DNA of 64,000 nucleotides from Rhizobium nepotum 39/7 (GTDB taxonomy: Bacteria; Pseudomonadota; Alphaproteobacteria; Rhizobiales; Rhizobiaceae): positions 62,001 through 126,000 of the forward strand of contig NZ_JWJH01000020.1 of the NCBI RefSeq assembly GCF_000949865.1, read 5' to 3'. A model generated the notes under the pieces. That model saw only the letters and a program-made list of their open reading frames with translations, did not search any database and was not told the DNA's origin. This document shows positions 12,968 to 21,968 of the stretch, piece after piece; positions within the stretch are counted from its first letter, which is position 1; every line of letters starts with the position of its first letter. The position numbers and the translations under genes are program-made.

Positions 12968-14512
12968 ATGGCCGTGACCCTTCTTTCGCCTTTTCGCAGC
13001 AGCATTGCCGCAGTCGCGGGCATCGCGCTTATGGCGGGTAGCCTTTCGGCACCGGTTGCGGCGAGAGCGCAGAGCCATGGGCCGGAATCGGTCGCCGATC
13101 TCGCCGCGCCGCTTCTCGATGCGGTGGTGAATATTTCGACGTCGCAGAACGTCAAGACCGACGGCAAGGGGCCCGTTCCTCCGAAGCTGCCGGAAGGCTC
13201 TCCTTTCCAGGAGTTCTTCAAGGATTATTTCGACAACCAGAAACCGGAAGGCGGCGACAAGGTCAATTCACTCGGCTCCGGCTTCGTCATCGATCCGGCC
13301 GGCTACGTCGTCACCAACAACCACGTCATCGAGGGCGCGGATGCCATCGAGGTGATTTTCCCGAACGGTTCGAAGCTCAAGGCAACGCTGGTCGGCACCG
13401 ATACGAAAACCGATCTTTCCGTCTTGAAGGTGGAACCGAAGGCTCCGTTGAAGGCCGTCAAATTCGGCGATTCGCGCAGCATGCGCATCGGCGACTGGGT
13501 GATGGCCATCGGCAATCCCTTCGGCCTCGGCGGATCGCTGACCGTCGGCGTCGTCTCCGCGCGCGGCCGCAACATCAATGCCGGACCCTATGACAACTTC
13601 ATCCAGACGGATGCGGCGATCAACAAGGGCAATTCCGGCGGCCCGCTCTTCAACATGAAGGGTGAGGTTATCGGTATCAATACGGCGATCATTTCGCCGA
13701 GCGGCGGTTCGATCGGTATCGGTTTTGCCGTTCCGACGGAACTTGCCCAGAATATCGTGCAGCAGCTCATCGAATTCGGCGAGACCCGCCGTGGCTGGCT
13801 CGGTGTTCGCGTTCAGCCGGTTTCCGACGACGTGGCCGCAAGCCTCGGCATGGAAACCGCCAAGGGCGCGTTGATTTCCGGCGTGGCCAAGGGCGGTCCG
13901 GTGGAAAATGGCCCGATCGAGGCCGGTGACGTTGTGTTGAAATTCGACGGCAAGGATATTCACGAGATGCGTGACCTCCTGAGGATCGTGGCGGAAAGCC
14001 AGGTCGGCAAGGAGGTCGATGTGGTGATCTTCCGTGACGGCAAGGAAGAAACCGTCAAGGTGACGCTCGGCCAGTTGCAGGACGTGCCGGATGAAAAGGC
14101 CGCCACCGACGATCCGCAGGCCGAAGACGGCGACGGCGGCGTAGTGGTGCCGGAAGATAAGGGCGGCGCCGACGATCAGGCTCAGGACCAGACGCCGGAG
14201 GTGCGCGAAGCGCCGCAGCGCGTACTTGGCATGAACCTCGTGGTGCTGAGCAATGAGTTGCGGACGGAAAAGGGCATTGCCGAAAGCGTCGAAGGCGTGC
14301 TCGTCGCCAGCGTCGAGCCGGGTTCGTCGGCCGAACAGAAGGGCATGAAGGCGGGCGATGTCATCGTCGAGGTCGGACAGGACTTCATGGAGGTTCCGGG
14401 CGACGTGCTGGTGCGCGTCAACGGCCTGAAATCCGAGGGCCGCAAGAATGCGCATATGATGGTTGCCGATGCGCAGGGCAATCTGCGCGTCGTGGCGCTG
14501 CCGCTGGAATAA
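12968..14512 (+). CDS. DegP/HtrA-like Do-family periplasmic serine protease
   Basis: 514-aa secreted protease/chaperone for misfolded envelope proteins. The signal peptide covers residues ~1-34 (SIAAVAGIALMAGSLSAPVAARAQ). The trypsin-like domain shows catalytic His119 (VVTNNHVIEG), Asp149 (KTDLSVL) and Ser223 (NKGNSGGPLF). PDZ1 is at ~275-360 (GWLGVRVQPV, GVAKGGPVENGPIEAGDVVL). A low-complexity acidic insert (ATDDPQAEDGDGG...) separates it from PDZ2 at ~410-505. It follows hflKC, an order usual in alphaproteobacteria. ATG 12968 has GAGGA upstream. A CCCGAT/ATCGGG hairpin lies just after the stop. Confidence 0.93.
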   Translation: MAVTLLSPFRSSIAAVAGIALMAGSLSAPVAARAQSHGPESVADLAAPLLDAVVNISTSQNVKTDGKGPVPPKLPEGSPFQEFFKDYFDNQKPEGGDKVNSLGSGFVIDPAGYVVTNNHVIEGADAIEVIFPNGSKLKATLVGTDTKTDLSVLKVEPKAPLKAVKFGDSRSMRIGDWVMAIGNPFGLGGSLTVGVVSARGRNINAGPYDNFIQTDAAINKGNSGGPLFNMKGEVIGINTAIISPSGGSIGIGFAVPTELAQNIVQQLIEFGETRRGWLGVRVQPVSDDVAASLGMETAKGALISGVAKGGPVENGPIEAGDVVLKFDGKDIHEMRDLLRIVAESQVGKEVDVVIFRDGKEETVKVTLGQLQDVPDEKAATDDPQAEDGDGGVVVPEDKGGADDQAQDQTPEVREAPQRVLGMNLVVLSNELRTEKGIAESVEGVLVASVEPGSSAEQKGMKAGDVIVEVGQDFMEVPGDVLVRVNGLKSEGRKNAHMMVADAQGNLRVVALPLE

Positions 14513-14601
14513 ACGCCTTTCGCCCGATCCATCAGGAATCGGGTGGTTGCGGGTAGGCGCAGTCTCTATCCCTTGGTCTCCGAACACAGGAGGCCAAGGA
14601 T

Positions 14602-15351
14602 ATGAAATTACTCGAAAACAAGGTTGCCATCATCACCGGCGCGTCATCCGGCATCGGCCGGGCGACGGCAAGGCTGTTTGCCGAACAGGGTGCGGCCGTC
14701 GTCATCAATGCGCGCGGTGCGGCGGCGCTGGAGGAGGTAGCCACGGCTATTCGCCAGTCCGGCGCTCGTGTCCACACGGTCGTGGGTGATGTCGGTCTGG
14801 CGGAAACCCATTCCCGGCTGGCGGATGCCGCCCTGACCGTCTTCGGTGGTCTCGATATCGCCGTCAACAATGCCGGCGCGGTCGGCGCCATGAAGCCGCT
14901 TGCGGAGATTTCGCTCGAGGAGTGGGATCATGTGCTCACCGCCAATCTCACCTCCGCATTTTTAGGCGCGCGCAGTCAGATTCCGTTGATGTTGAAGCGG
15001 GGCGGCGGCTCGGTCGTCTTCACCTCCAGCTTCGTCGGCACCAGTGCCGGCATACCGGGCATGGCGGCCTATGGCACATCGAAGGCCGCGTTGATGGGGC
15101 TGGTGAAAGGCATTACCGCCGATTATGCCGTGCAGGGCATTCGCGCCAATGCGGTGCTTTCGGGCGGGGTCGATACGCCCATGGCCGGAGACGCGGCCCA
15201 GAAGGAATGGGCTGCGGGCCTGCATGCGATGAAACGCATCGCAGAGCCGGAAGAACTGGCGCAGGCTGCGCTCTTCCTCGCCAGCCCGATGTCGAGCTTC
15301 GTCGCCGGGTCGGCCCTGTTTGCCGATGGCGGCAATGCGGCGGTGAAATAA
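14602..15351 (+). CDS. SDR-family oxidoreductase
   Basis: 249-aa classical short-chain dehydrogenase/reductase. NAD(P)-binding TGASSGIG at ~13-20, NNAGA at ~90, catalytic Ser (VVFTSSFVG) and the YxxxK pair in AAYGTSKAALM. The C-terminus DGGNAAVK is typical of soluble SDRs. Arg at the end of strand 2 (INARGAAAL) suggests NADP preference. Substrate unknown. It has a good RBS (AGGAGG) and is convergent with the GNAT gene 24 bp away. Confidence 0.88.
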   Translation: MKLLENKVAIITGASSGIGRATARLFAEQGAAVVINARGAAALEEVATAIRQSGARVHTVVGDVGLAETHSRLADAALTVFGGLDIAVNNAGAVGAMKPLAEISLEEWDHVLTANLTSAFLGARSQIPLMLKRGGGSVVFTSSFVGTSAGIPGMAAYGTSKAALMGLVKGITADYAVQGIRANAVLSGGVDTPMAGDAAQKEWAAGLHAMKRIAEPEELAQAALFLASPMSSFVAGSALFADGGNAAVK

Positions 15352-15375
15352 GTTTGGGTGTGGCGGGCGAGGGCG

Positions 15376-15948
15376 TTATTGCGCCTGTCGTTCCCGCCAC
15401 TCCTGCAATGTCAACGCATAGGTCACATGTGGGCGCAAATGCGGATGGCTATCCTCGGGCACACGCGGATGGTCGAAGTCGCGCGAAGGGTCACGCCTGA
15501 GGCCGATGCGTTCCATCACACGCGTTGAACGCTGGTTGTTATGAACGGCGAAGGAGACGATTTCCGGCGTTTCCTTTTCGTCGAAGGCCATGACGAGAAG
15601 CGATTGGGCGGCTTCGGTAACATAGCCGTAGCCCCAGAAGCGGGTGGCCAGCCGCCAGCCGATCTCCATGGTTCCAAGCGGGAAGGGCGGATCGAGGTTC
15701 ATGACCGGCGATATGCCGCAGAACCCCATGACTTCGCCGGCCTCGCGCAGTTCCATGGCATAAAAGCCGTAGCCGCTGCCACGGATCATGCCATTGATGG
15801 TTTCGAGGACGGCGTCCGCTTCCGCATGGCTGCGGCGGAAGGGGAAAAATTCCATGACCTTTTCGTCGGCATTGATTTCGCGGAACAGATCGCGGTCGCT
15901 CTCCTTCCACTCGCGCAGAATGAGCCTTTGTGTTTCGCGGATGATCAT
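15376..15948 (-). CDS. GNAT family N-acetyltransferase (RimJ/RimL-like)
   Basis: 190-aa Acetyltransf_3-type protein: ETQRLILREWKESD at the N-terminus and GWRLATRFWGYGYVTEAAQSLL carrying the acetyl-CoA-binding segment, then NNQRSTRVMERIGLRRD. These features fit the RimJ/RimL-like group that acetylates N-terminal or small-molecule amines; the target is unknown. Its start overlaps the end of serB by 4 bases on the same strand, so it is probably translated from the serB message. Confidence 0.88.
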   Translation of the reverse strand: MIIRETQRLILREWKESDRDLFREINADEKVMEFFPFRRSHAEADAVLETINGMIRGSGYGFYAMELREAGEVMGFCGISPVMNLDPPFPLGTMEIGWRLATRFWGYGYVTEAAQSLLVMAFDEKETPEIVSFAVHNNQRSTRVMERIGLRRDPSRDFDHPRVPEDSHPHLRPHVTYALTLQEWRERQAQ

Positions 15949-16835
15949 GGAACGACAAAATCCGTCTTGCGGTAGCCCTGGATGTAAAGAAGCGCGGTCA
16001 GATCGCCATGGTCGATGCGCATCTGCGCCTCGGCGGCAACGGCCGGTTTGGCGTGCAGGGCAACGCCCGCACCGGCCAGATGCAGCATGCCGAGATCGTT
16101 GGCGCCATCGCCGACGGCCATCGCCTCTTCCGGCGAGATGCCGAGCTTTGCGGCTATATCGTTCAGAGCATCCACCTTGGCCTGCTTGCCGAGGATCGGT
16201 TCGGCAACGGTGCCGTCGAGTTCACCATTGGCTTCGCCGAGAAGATTGGCGCGGTTTTCGTCAAAACCCAGCATGGCCGCGACGCGGCCGGTGAACACGG
16301 TGAAGCCGCCGGAAACGAGAGCAGCGTAGTAGCCCTTCGCCTTCATGGTGGCGATCAGTTCCTTGCCGCCTGATGTCAGCGTGATGCGCTTTTCGATGAC
16401 GTCGTCGATGACCGAGACCGGCAGACCCTTCAGCAGCGCCACACGCTCCCGCAGCGCCGGTTCGAAAGCGATCTCGCCATTCATGGCGCGGGCGGTAATC
16501 GTGGAAACCTTTTCCTTCAGCCCGACTTCCGCCGCTAGCTCGTCGATGCATTCCTGGCCGATCATGGTTGAATCCATATCGGCAATCAGAAGCTTCTTGC
16601 GCCGCTTGTCCTGTTCCTGAATGACGATATCGACCGGTTGGCCCGCAAGTGCGCCGGTAAGCGCGTTGCGCGCCTGCGTCGCATCGGTTCCTTCGGGCAG
16701 GGCGATATCGCAGGCGATGCCGTCGGCCAGCCAGTAGAGACCCGACGCATTTACGGCCTTTGCGGCCGCTTCGCCGAGGGCCGGTGTCAGAACAGGATTT
16801 GACGGATTGGCGATAAGCGTGGCAACGAAAGCCAT
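15945..16835 (-). CDS. serB: Phosphoserine phosphatase
   Basis: 296-aa HAD-family phosphatase catalysing the last step of L-serine synthesis. Residues ~1-75 form the N-terminal regulatory-like extension, followed by the catalytic motif LLIADMDSTMIGQECIDELA (nucleophile Asp in DMDST), ALVSGGFTVFTGRVA (motif II Ser) and MAVGDGANDLGML (motif III). The open frame extends to 16961, but MAFVATLIANPSN at 16835 is the family start. That ATG overlaps the start codon of divergent miaA, so the serB promoter must lie inside the miaA coding region. Confidence 0.95.
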   Translation of the reverse strand: MAFVATLIANPSNPVLTPALGEAAAKAVNASGLYWLADGIACDIALPEGTDATQARNALTGALAGQPVDIVIQEQDKRRKKLLIADMDSTMIGQECIDELAAEVGLKEKVSTITARAMNGEIAFEPALRERVALLKGLPVSVIDDVIEKRITLTSGGKELIATMKAKGYYAALVSGGFTVFTGRVAAMLGFDENRANLLGEANGELDGTVAEPILGKQAKVDALNDIAAKLGISPEEAMAVGDGANDLGMLHLAGAGVALHAKPAVAAEAQMRIDHGDLTALLYIQGYRKTDFVVP

Positions 16836-17730
16836 GATGAAAAACCTTGATGAGAATTTTGATGCGATCCTGATAACCGGCCCGACGGCAAGCGGCAAGT
16901 CCGCGCTTGCGCTTCGTCTGGCACGGGAGCGCAACGGCGTCGTCATCAATGCCGACAGCATGCAGGTTTATGACACGCTGAGGGTGCTGACCGCGCGGCC
17001 ATCCCAAGAAGAAATGGAAGGCGTGCCGCATCTGCTTTACGGTCATGTGCCGGCGAGCAACCTCTATTCGACGGGCGAATGGTTGCGTGAGATTTCGGCC
17101 TTGCTCGATGATTTGCGCAATGAAGGGCGTTTTCCCGTCATCGTCGGCGGCACGGGGCTTTATTTCAAGGCGCTGACGGGTGGCCTTTCCGATATGCCGG
17201 CCATTCCCGACGACATACGCGACAGGCTGCGTGCCCGGCTGATCGAAGAGGGGGCGGTCGTTCTTCATGCGGAACTATCGCTGCGCGATCCTGCCATGGC
17301 GGAAGGGCTTCAGCCGGGGGACGGCCAGCGGATCGTCCGGGCGCTTGAAGTGATCGAGGCGACCGGAAAATCGATCCGGGATTTCCAAAAAGCCAGTGGC
17401 CCGGTGATCGTCGATCCGGATCGGGCGCAAAAATTTGTCGTCCTGCCGGAAAGGCCGGTGCTGCACGACCGCATCAACCGTCGTTTCGAAACCATGATGG
17501 AGAGCGGCGCGGTGGAGGAGGTGAAAGCCCTTCTCGCCCTGAACCTTGCGCCTGACGCGACCGCAATGAAGGCGATCGGCGTTGCCCAGATCGCCGATAT
17601 GCTGACTGGTCGCATGAGCGAGGCTGAGGTGATCGAAAAATCGGCGGCCGCGACCCGTCAATATGCCAAACGGCAGATGACATGGTTTCGCAACCAGATG
17701 GGACCGGACTGGACCCGTATCCAGCCGTGA
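16834..17730 (+). CDS. miaA: tRNA dimethylallyltransferase
   Basis: ~298-aa MiaA, which adds dimethylallyl to A37 of tRNAs reading UNN codons. The P-loop GPTASGKSALALRLA, INADSMQVYDTLRVLTARP, GGTGLYFKALTGGLSDMP and AATRQYAKRQMTWFRNQ are diagnostic. Start candidates are ATG 16834 or 16837 (MMKNLDENFDAILITG); a TTG at 16807 is less likely. ATG 16834 shares two bases with the serB start on the other strand, so its RBS must lie in serB sequence. It ends 9 bp from the convergent HerA-like gene. Confidence 0.95.
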   Translation: MMKNLDENFDAILITGPTASGKSALALRLARERNGVVINADSMQVYDTLRVLTARPSQEEMEGVPHLLYGHVPASNLYSTGEWLREISALLDDLRNEGRFPVIVGGTGLYFKALTGGLSDMPAIPDDIRDRLRARLIEEGAVVLHAELSLRDPAMAEGLQPGDGQRIVRALEVIEATGKSIRDFQKASGPVIVDPDRAQKFVVLPERPVLHDRINRRFETMMESGAVEEVKALLALNLAPDATAMKAIGVAQIADMLTGRMSEAEVIEKSAAATRQYAKRQMTWFRNQMGPDWTRIQP

Positions 17731-17739
17731 AGGCCAGCG

Positions 17740-19752
17740 TCAATCCTTCCGGTAGAGACTGCCGAGCGGCTTCTTCAGCAGGCTTTCCCGCAGTGACGGG
17801 CGTGCATCGCCGGGCGGCAGGCCATTCTGCGCGTGCATCTGGAAACCGGCCTTGCGCAATTCGTTGACGGCGCCGGAGGCGGTGTCCACCACAGCCGCCG
17901 GGTTTTGCGGCGCTGAGGTCGCGCGTCCGGGCAGCATGTCCGGGCGGTAAGGCTCGTAGCCATCCGTTGTGGTCGTGCCCAGTTCGCGCTTCCAGCGATC
18001 GATATCATCCGTCTCTCTGGGCATGGCCACCGGTTCCGGCAGATCGGAAAAGGCCGCTTCGACGCTTTGCTGAAAGCCTGTGATGACCGGCTTGGCTACA
18101 GAGCGCATGCGGGTGACGATGGTGTTCAGGTCGACCGTATCGGGCGTTTCGTGGGACGTGTGGCTGACCATGCCGCTCGCCTTCGGCAGTTTGACTGTGG
18201 GTACGCGGTCGAAACGCATGCGCATCGGCACGCCCACCGCCTCACCAAAGGCGATGGCCTCGCCATTGCCGATGGATGATAGAAAGCTGGTGGTCGATGT
18301 CGAAGCGTTCGGTACCGCGGACAGAATGATCTTCTGGTCGATCTCGTTCGAAAGCCGCATGGCGAAAACGGTCGAGCATTGCGACAGGATGGTCTGGTCC
18401 AGTTCGCTCGGGCGCTGGCTGATAACGCCGAGCGAGATGCCGTATTTTCGGCCCTCCTTGGCGATCTGGGCGATCGATTGTCGGGTGGGAAAAAAGCCGC
18501 GTTCGGGGTCGGCCGGAACATAACGGTGCGCTTCTTCGCAGACCACCAGCATATGCAGCGAGCCGCGCGCCAGGACCGCAAGCTCGAACGACATGCGGCA
18601 GAGGACGGAGACCACCGAGTTCACCACTTCGGATGGGATGCCGGACAGCTGGAAAACCGAGATCGGCTTTCCTTCTCCGGGAATACGGAAGATATGCGCC
18701 ACCGTTTCCAGAATGGTATCGCTGATCGTATTGCTGGAGAACATGAAATTGTAGCGCGTATCGTTGATAGCCGAGAGGATACGGCCCTTCAGGGAGCGCA
18801 GCGCCGGCTTTTCGTCACGCCCTTCCAGCCGCCCGATACGCTCGTCGATGAGAGCCAGAAGATCGGCCATGCGGTACGGCACCGGCGTATCCGGCGTGAT
18901 CGCGCTTTTGTCGGATGTGCGGCGAACGGCAGACCCGTCAGTGCCGCGGAATGCCTTTTTCGCTTCCGGAATGAGATCGCGAAGAACGTCCATCTCTTCC
19001 GGCACCGGCTTGCGGCCCCGGAAGACCACTTCCGCGAATTCCTCAAGGCGCATCAGCCAGAAGGGGAGATCCAGCGTATCGGTATCGATGACAACCGAAT
19101 GATCGGGAAAAGCGGCCGCGAATTCATTGTGCGGATCGAGAATGAGGACACGCAGCTTCGGATCGGTCTCGATCGCCTTGTTCAAAAGCAGGGAAACTGC
19201 GGTGGTTTTGCCCACGCCCGTCGATCCGACGACGGCGAAATGTTTCGCCAGCATCTGCTGGATGTTGATGGTCGCGCCGATCGTGTCGTCCTGCGTCAGT
19301 TTGCCGATGACGCAGCTGTCACGCTTGCCGCCATCATAAATCTTGGCAAGGTCGCCCGTGCGGATGCGGTGCGCCACCGCGCCAAGATAGGGGTAACGGG
19401 AAATGCCGGTGGAAAAGCGCTCGCTGCCGTCCTCGGTGCGAAAGACTTCTCCGACGAGTTCCACGTCGATCAGCAGCCTGTTCGGCCTGTCCGACGACCA
19501 GTGTTCTTCGCCGGTGCGCATGGCGTATACCAGCGCCGCGACACGGCTCGTTCCCATTTCGATGGAAATCAGGCGGCCGACGGACCAGAGCTGAGCGACA
19601 TCGGTTGAGCCTGTCTCGGTTTCGGCGGCGATGGTCGCATGGGCGCCGTTACAGGCGATGACGCGGCCCAGCATGCGGTTTGCCGGTTGCTGGCCGGATC
19701 GCCGTTCGTTTTCGTCCATGCGGGACGCTCTATGAAACTCGTCGTTGTTCAC
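17740..19752 (-). CDS. HerA/DUF87-type ATPase
   Basis: 670-aa P-loop ATPase of the HerA-FtsK superfamily. An N-terminal HAS-barrel-like domain (residues ~25-130, GRVIACNGAHATI) precedes Walker A GSTGVGKTTAVSLLLNK (~175) and Walker B VLILDPHNEF (~207). EEAHRYVPAD (~415) and RKYGISLGVISQRPSELD complete the core (sensor/arginine region). HerA proteins form hexameric DNA translocases, often paired with the NurA nuclease; no nurA is adjacent. The C-terminal ~130 residues are low-similarity and proline-rich. The start may be 19752 or the ATG at 19719 (MDENERRS). Confidence 0.83.
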   Translation of the reverse strand: MNNDEFHRASRMDENERRSGQQPANRMLGRVIACNGAHATIAAETETGSTDVAQLWSVGRLISIEMGTSRVAALVYAMRTGEEHWSSDRPNRLLIDVELVGEVFRTEDGSERFSTGISRYPYLGAVAHRIRTGDLAKIYDGGKRDSCVIGKLTQDDTIGATINIQQMLAKHFAVVGSTGVGKTTAVSLLLNKAIETDPKLRVLILDPHNEFAAAFPDHSVVIDTDTLDLPFWLMRLEEFAEVVFRGRKPVPEEMDVLRDLIPEAKKAFRGTDGSAVRRTSDKSAITPDTPVPYRMADLLALIDERIGRLEGRDEKPALRSLKGRILSAINDTRYNFMFSSNTISDTILETVAHIFRIPGEGKPISVFQLSGIPSEVVNSVVSVLCRMSFELAVLARGSLHMLVVCEEAHRYVPADPERGFFPTRQSIAQIAKEGRKYGISLGVISQRPSELDQTILSQCSTVFAMRLSNEIDQKIILSAVPNASTSTTSFLSSIGNGEAIAFGEAVGVPMRMRFDRVPTVKLPKASGMVSHTSHETPDTVDLNTIVTRMRSVAKPVITGFQQSVEAAFSDLPEPVAMPRETDDIDRWKRELGTTTTDGYEPYRPDMLPGRATSAPQNPAAVVDTASGAVNELRKAGFQMHAQNGLPPGDARPSLRESLLKKPLGSLYRKD

Positions 19753-19958
19753 GTCTTATCCCGGTACATGCGGATGATCGCGGTGGTGCGGGCAGTATCT
19801 GCGTCTTCGATCATAAAAGATTATATTTAACAACATGTGTACCGATTGCGTTCGAAAATTTCGCCAGCATGGCATTTCTCGCAATAAAAGAAGCGGGCTC
19901 CGATTTTTCCCCCAATATGCGTTGACGGCTCACGCTTTTCTGGCTAACACTCCGACCC

Positions 19959-20015
19959 ATGAAAAATCTTAACGTACTTATCGTGGTGGGACGGCGCATG
20001 GGCAGGATGGTGTAA
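19959..20015 (+). CDS. ilv attenuator leader peptide
   Basis: An 18-codon frame MKNLNVLIVVGRRMGRMV with stop, rich in Leu, Val and Ile codons (one CTT, then GTA CTT ATC GTG GTG in a row). It is followed by a hairpin ladder and a terminator immediately before ilvI. This is the classic layout of transcription attenuation by charged branched-chain tRNAs: ribosome stalling at the Leu-Ile-Val run would favour an antiterminator. The frame is too short for ordinary gene finding. No family match is claimed beyond this logic. Confidence 0.8.
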   Translation: MKNLNVLIVVGRRMGRMV

Positions 20016-20069
20016 CCATCCGGCGAAAGCACCCATGCGCTGAACGAGGCTCCTCTAGGGGCCTTTTTT
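19994..20069 (+). promoter_or_regulatory. ilvIH attenuator: mutually exclusive hairpins and terminator
   Basis: GCGCATGGG (19994-20002) can pair with CCCATGCGC (about 20032-20040), enclosing the smaller ATGG/CCAT hairpin around the leader stop. Downstream AGGCTCC-TCTA-GGGGCCT (about 20049-20066) followed by seven T residues is an intrinsic terminator. Together with the leader peptide this predicts branched-chain amino-acid attenuation of ilvIH. Confidence 0.8.
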
Positions 20070-20133
20070 TATGTCTTCAAACAGGCCCTCGGGCTCCTCG
20101 ATATCCAAAGCCAAAGCGGGATGGAAACAGGCA

Positions 20134-21949
20134 ATGACGGATAAGGACAATACGGATAACAGCAATCGCATGACGGGTGCGGAGATCGTTCTGAAAGCGC
20201 TGAAGGACAACGGCGTCGAACATATCTTCGGTTATCCCGGCGGTGCCGTGCTTCCGATCTACGACGAGATTTTCCAGCAGGAAGACATCCAGCACATTCT
20301 CGTGCGTCACGAGCAGGGTGCCGGTCATGCTGCAGAAGGTTATGCCCGCTCCACCGGCAAGGTCGGCGTCATGCTCGTCACGTCTGGTCCTGGCGCCACC
20401 AATGCGGTGACGCCGCTTCAGGATGCGCTGATGGATTCCATTCCGCTCGTCTGCCTTTCCGGCCAGGTTCCAACGTCGCTGATCGGTTCCGATGCGTTTC
20501 AGGAATGCGATACCGTCGGCATCACGCGCCCCTGCACCAAGCACAACTGGCTGGTAAAGGACGTCAACGAACTGGCGGGCATCATCCATGAGGCCTTCCG
20601 CATCGCCCAGACGGGCCGTCCGGGTCCGGTCGTCGTCGATATTCCGAAGGACATCCAGTTCGCCACCGGCACCTACACGCCGCCTTCCGCCGCCATCCAG
20701 CAGAAGAGCTACAAGCCGGTGGTCCAGGGCGACCTCAATGCCATTCACGCTGCCATCGAATTGATGTCCAAGGCGAAAAAACCTGTCTTCTACACCGGTG
20801 GCGGCGTCATCAATTCCGGCCCGGCGGCGACAAGGCTGCTGCGCGAACTGGTGGAGTTGACCGGTTTCCCGATCACCTCGACGCTGATGGGTCTCGGTGC
20901 CTATCCGGCTTCCGGCAAGAACTGGCTCGGCATGCTGGGCATGCACGGTTCCTACGAAGCCAATATGACGATGCATGATTGCGATGTGCTGGTCTGCGTC
21001 GGCGCGCGTTTCGACGACCGGATTACCGGACGCCTCAATGCGTTTTCGCCGAACTCCAAGAAGATCCACATCGACATCGATCCGTCCTCGATCAACAAGA
21101 CCGTGCGTGTCGACGTGCCTGTTATCGGCGATGTCGGCAATGTTCTGGAGGATATGGTTCGCCTGTGGCGTGCCTTGCCGAAGAAGCCGGAAAAAGCGCA
21201 GACGGCGGACTGGTGGTTGCAGATCGAGCGCTGGCGCGCCCGCAACTCCTTTGCCTACAAGAATTCCAACGATGTCATCATGCCGCAATATGCATTGCAG
21301 CGTCTTTACGAGGCATCGAAGGGACGCGAGACCTTCATCACCACCGAAGTCGGCCAGCACCAGATGTGGGCGGCACAGTTCTTCGGCTTCGAGGAGCCGA
21401 ACCACTGGATGACGTCGGGCGGTCTCGGCACCATGGGATATGGATTGCCGGCGGCAATCGGGGTTCAGGTCGCGCATCCGGATGCGCTGGTCATCGACAT
21501 TGCCGGCGACGCATCGATCCAGATGTGCATCCAGGAAATGTCCTGCGCCATCCAGTACGGCCTGCCGGTGAAGGTTTTCATCTTGAACAACCAGTATATG
21601 GGCATGGTGCGGCAATGGCAGCAATTGCTGCACGGCAACCGCCTGTCCAACTCCTATACCGAAGCCATGCCTGACTTCGTCAAGCTGGCGGAAGCCTATG
21701 GCGGGGGCGGCATGTATTGCGACAACCCCAGGGAGTTGGACGACAAGATCCAGGGAGTTGGACGACAAGATCGCCGAGATGATCGCGGTCAACAGGCCGG
21801 TCATCTTCGATTGCCGTGTCGCCAACCTCGCCAATTGCTTCCCGATGATCCCGTCTGGTAAAGCCCATAACGAGATGCTGTTGCCGGACGAGGCGACGGA
21901 TGAAGCTGTTGCCAACGCAATCGATGCCAAGGGCCGTCAGCTAGTCTGA
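20134..21949 (+). pseudogene. ilvI: Acetolactate synthase large subunit, frameshifted near the 3' end
   Basis: ThDP-dependent acetohydroxyacid synthase catalytic subunit, first shared step of Ile/Val/Leu synthesis. The ThDP glutamate lies in RHEQGAGHAAEGYAR, with PGPVVVDIPKD, GARFDDRITG, and the Mg/ThDP motif GDASIQMCIQEMSCAIQYG ending in LNN. All core motifs are intact. At 21729-21772 a 22-bp segment is tandemly duplicated, shifting the frame. The reading frame then runs through about 37 unrelated residues to a stop at 21861, instead of through AEMIAVNRPVIFDCRVANL to the normal stop at 21949, which remains open in the other frame. The last ~60 normal residues are lost. ATG 20134 (MTDKDNTDN) is chosen because the ATG at 20071 directly abuts the terminator T-run. 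Residual activity is uncertain. Confidence 0.9.
21729..21772 (+). repeat. 22-bp perfect tandem duplication in ilvI
   Basis: Positions 21729-21750 and 21751-21772 are identical. Because 22 is not a multiple of three the second copy changes the frame; removing one copy restores a continuous acetolactate synthase to 21949. Confidence 0.97.
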
Positions 21950-21968
21950 GCCGGGAGAGGAAAAGGAC

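Noticed and set aside
20077-21930. 617-codon minus-strand frame
   Set aside because: Antisense shadow of ilvI, low-complexity His/Arg/Asp-rich product.
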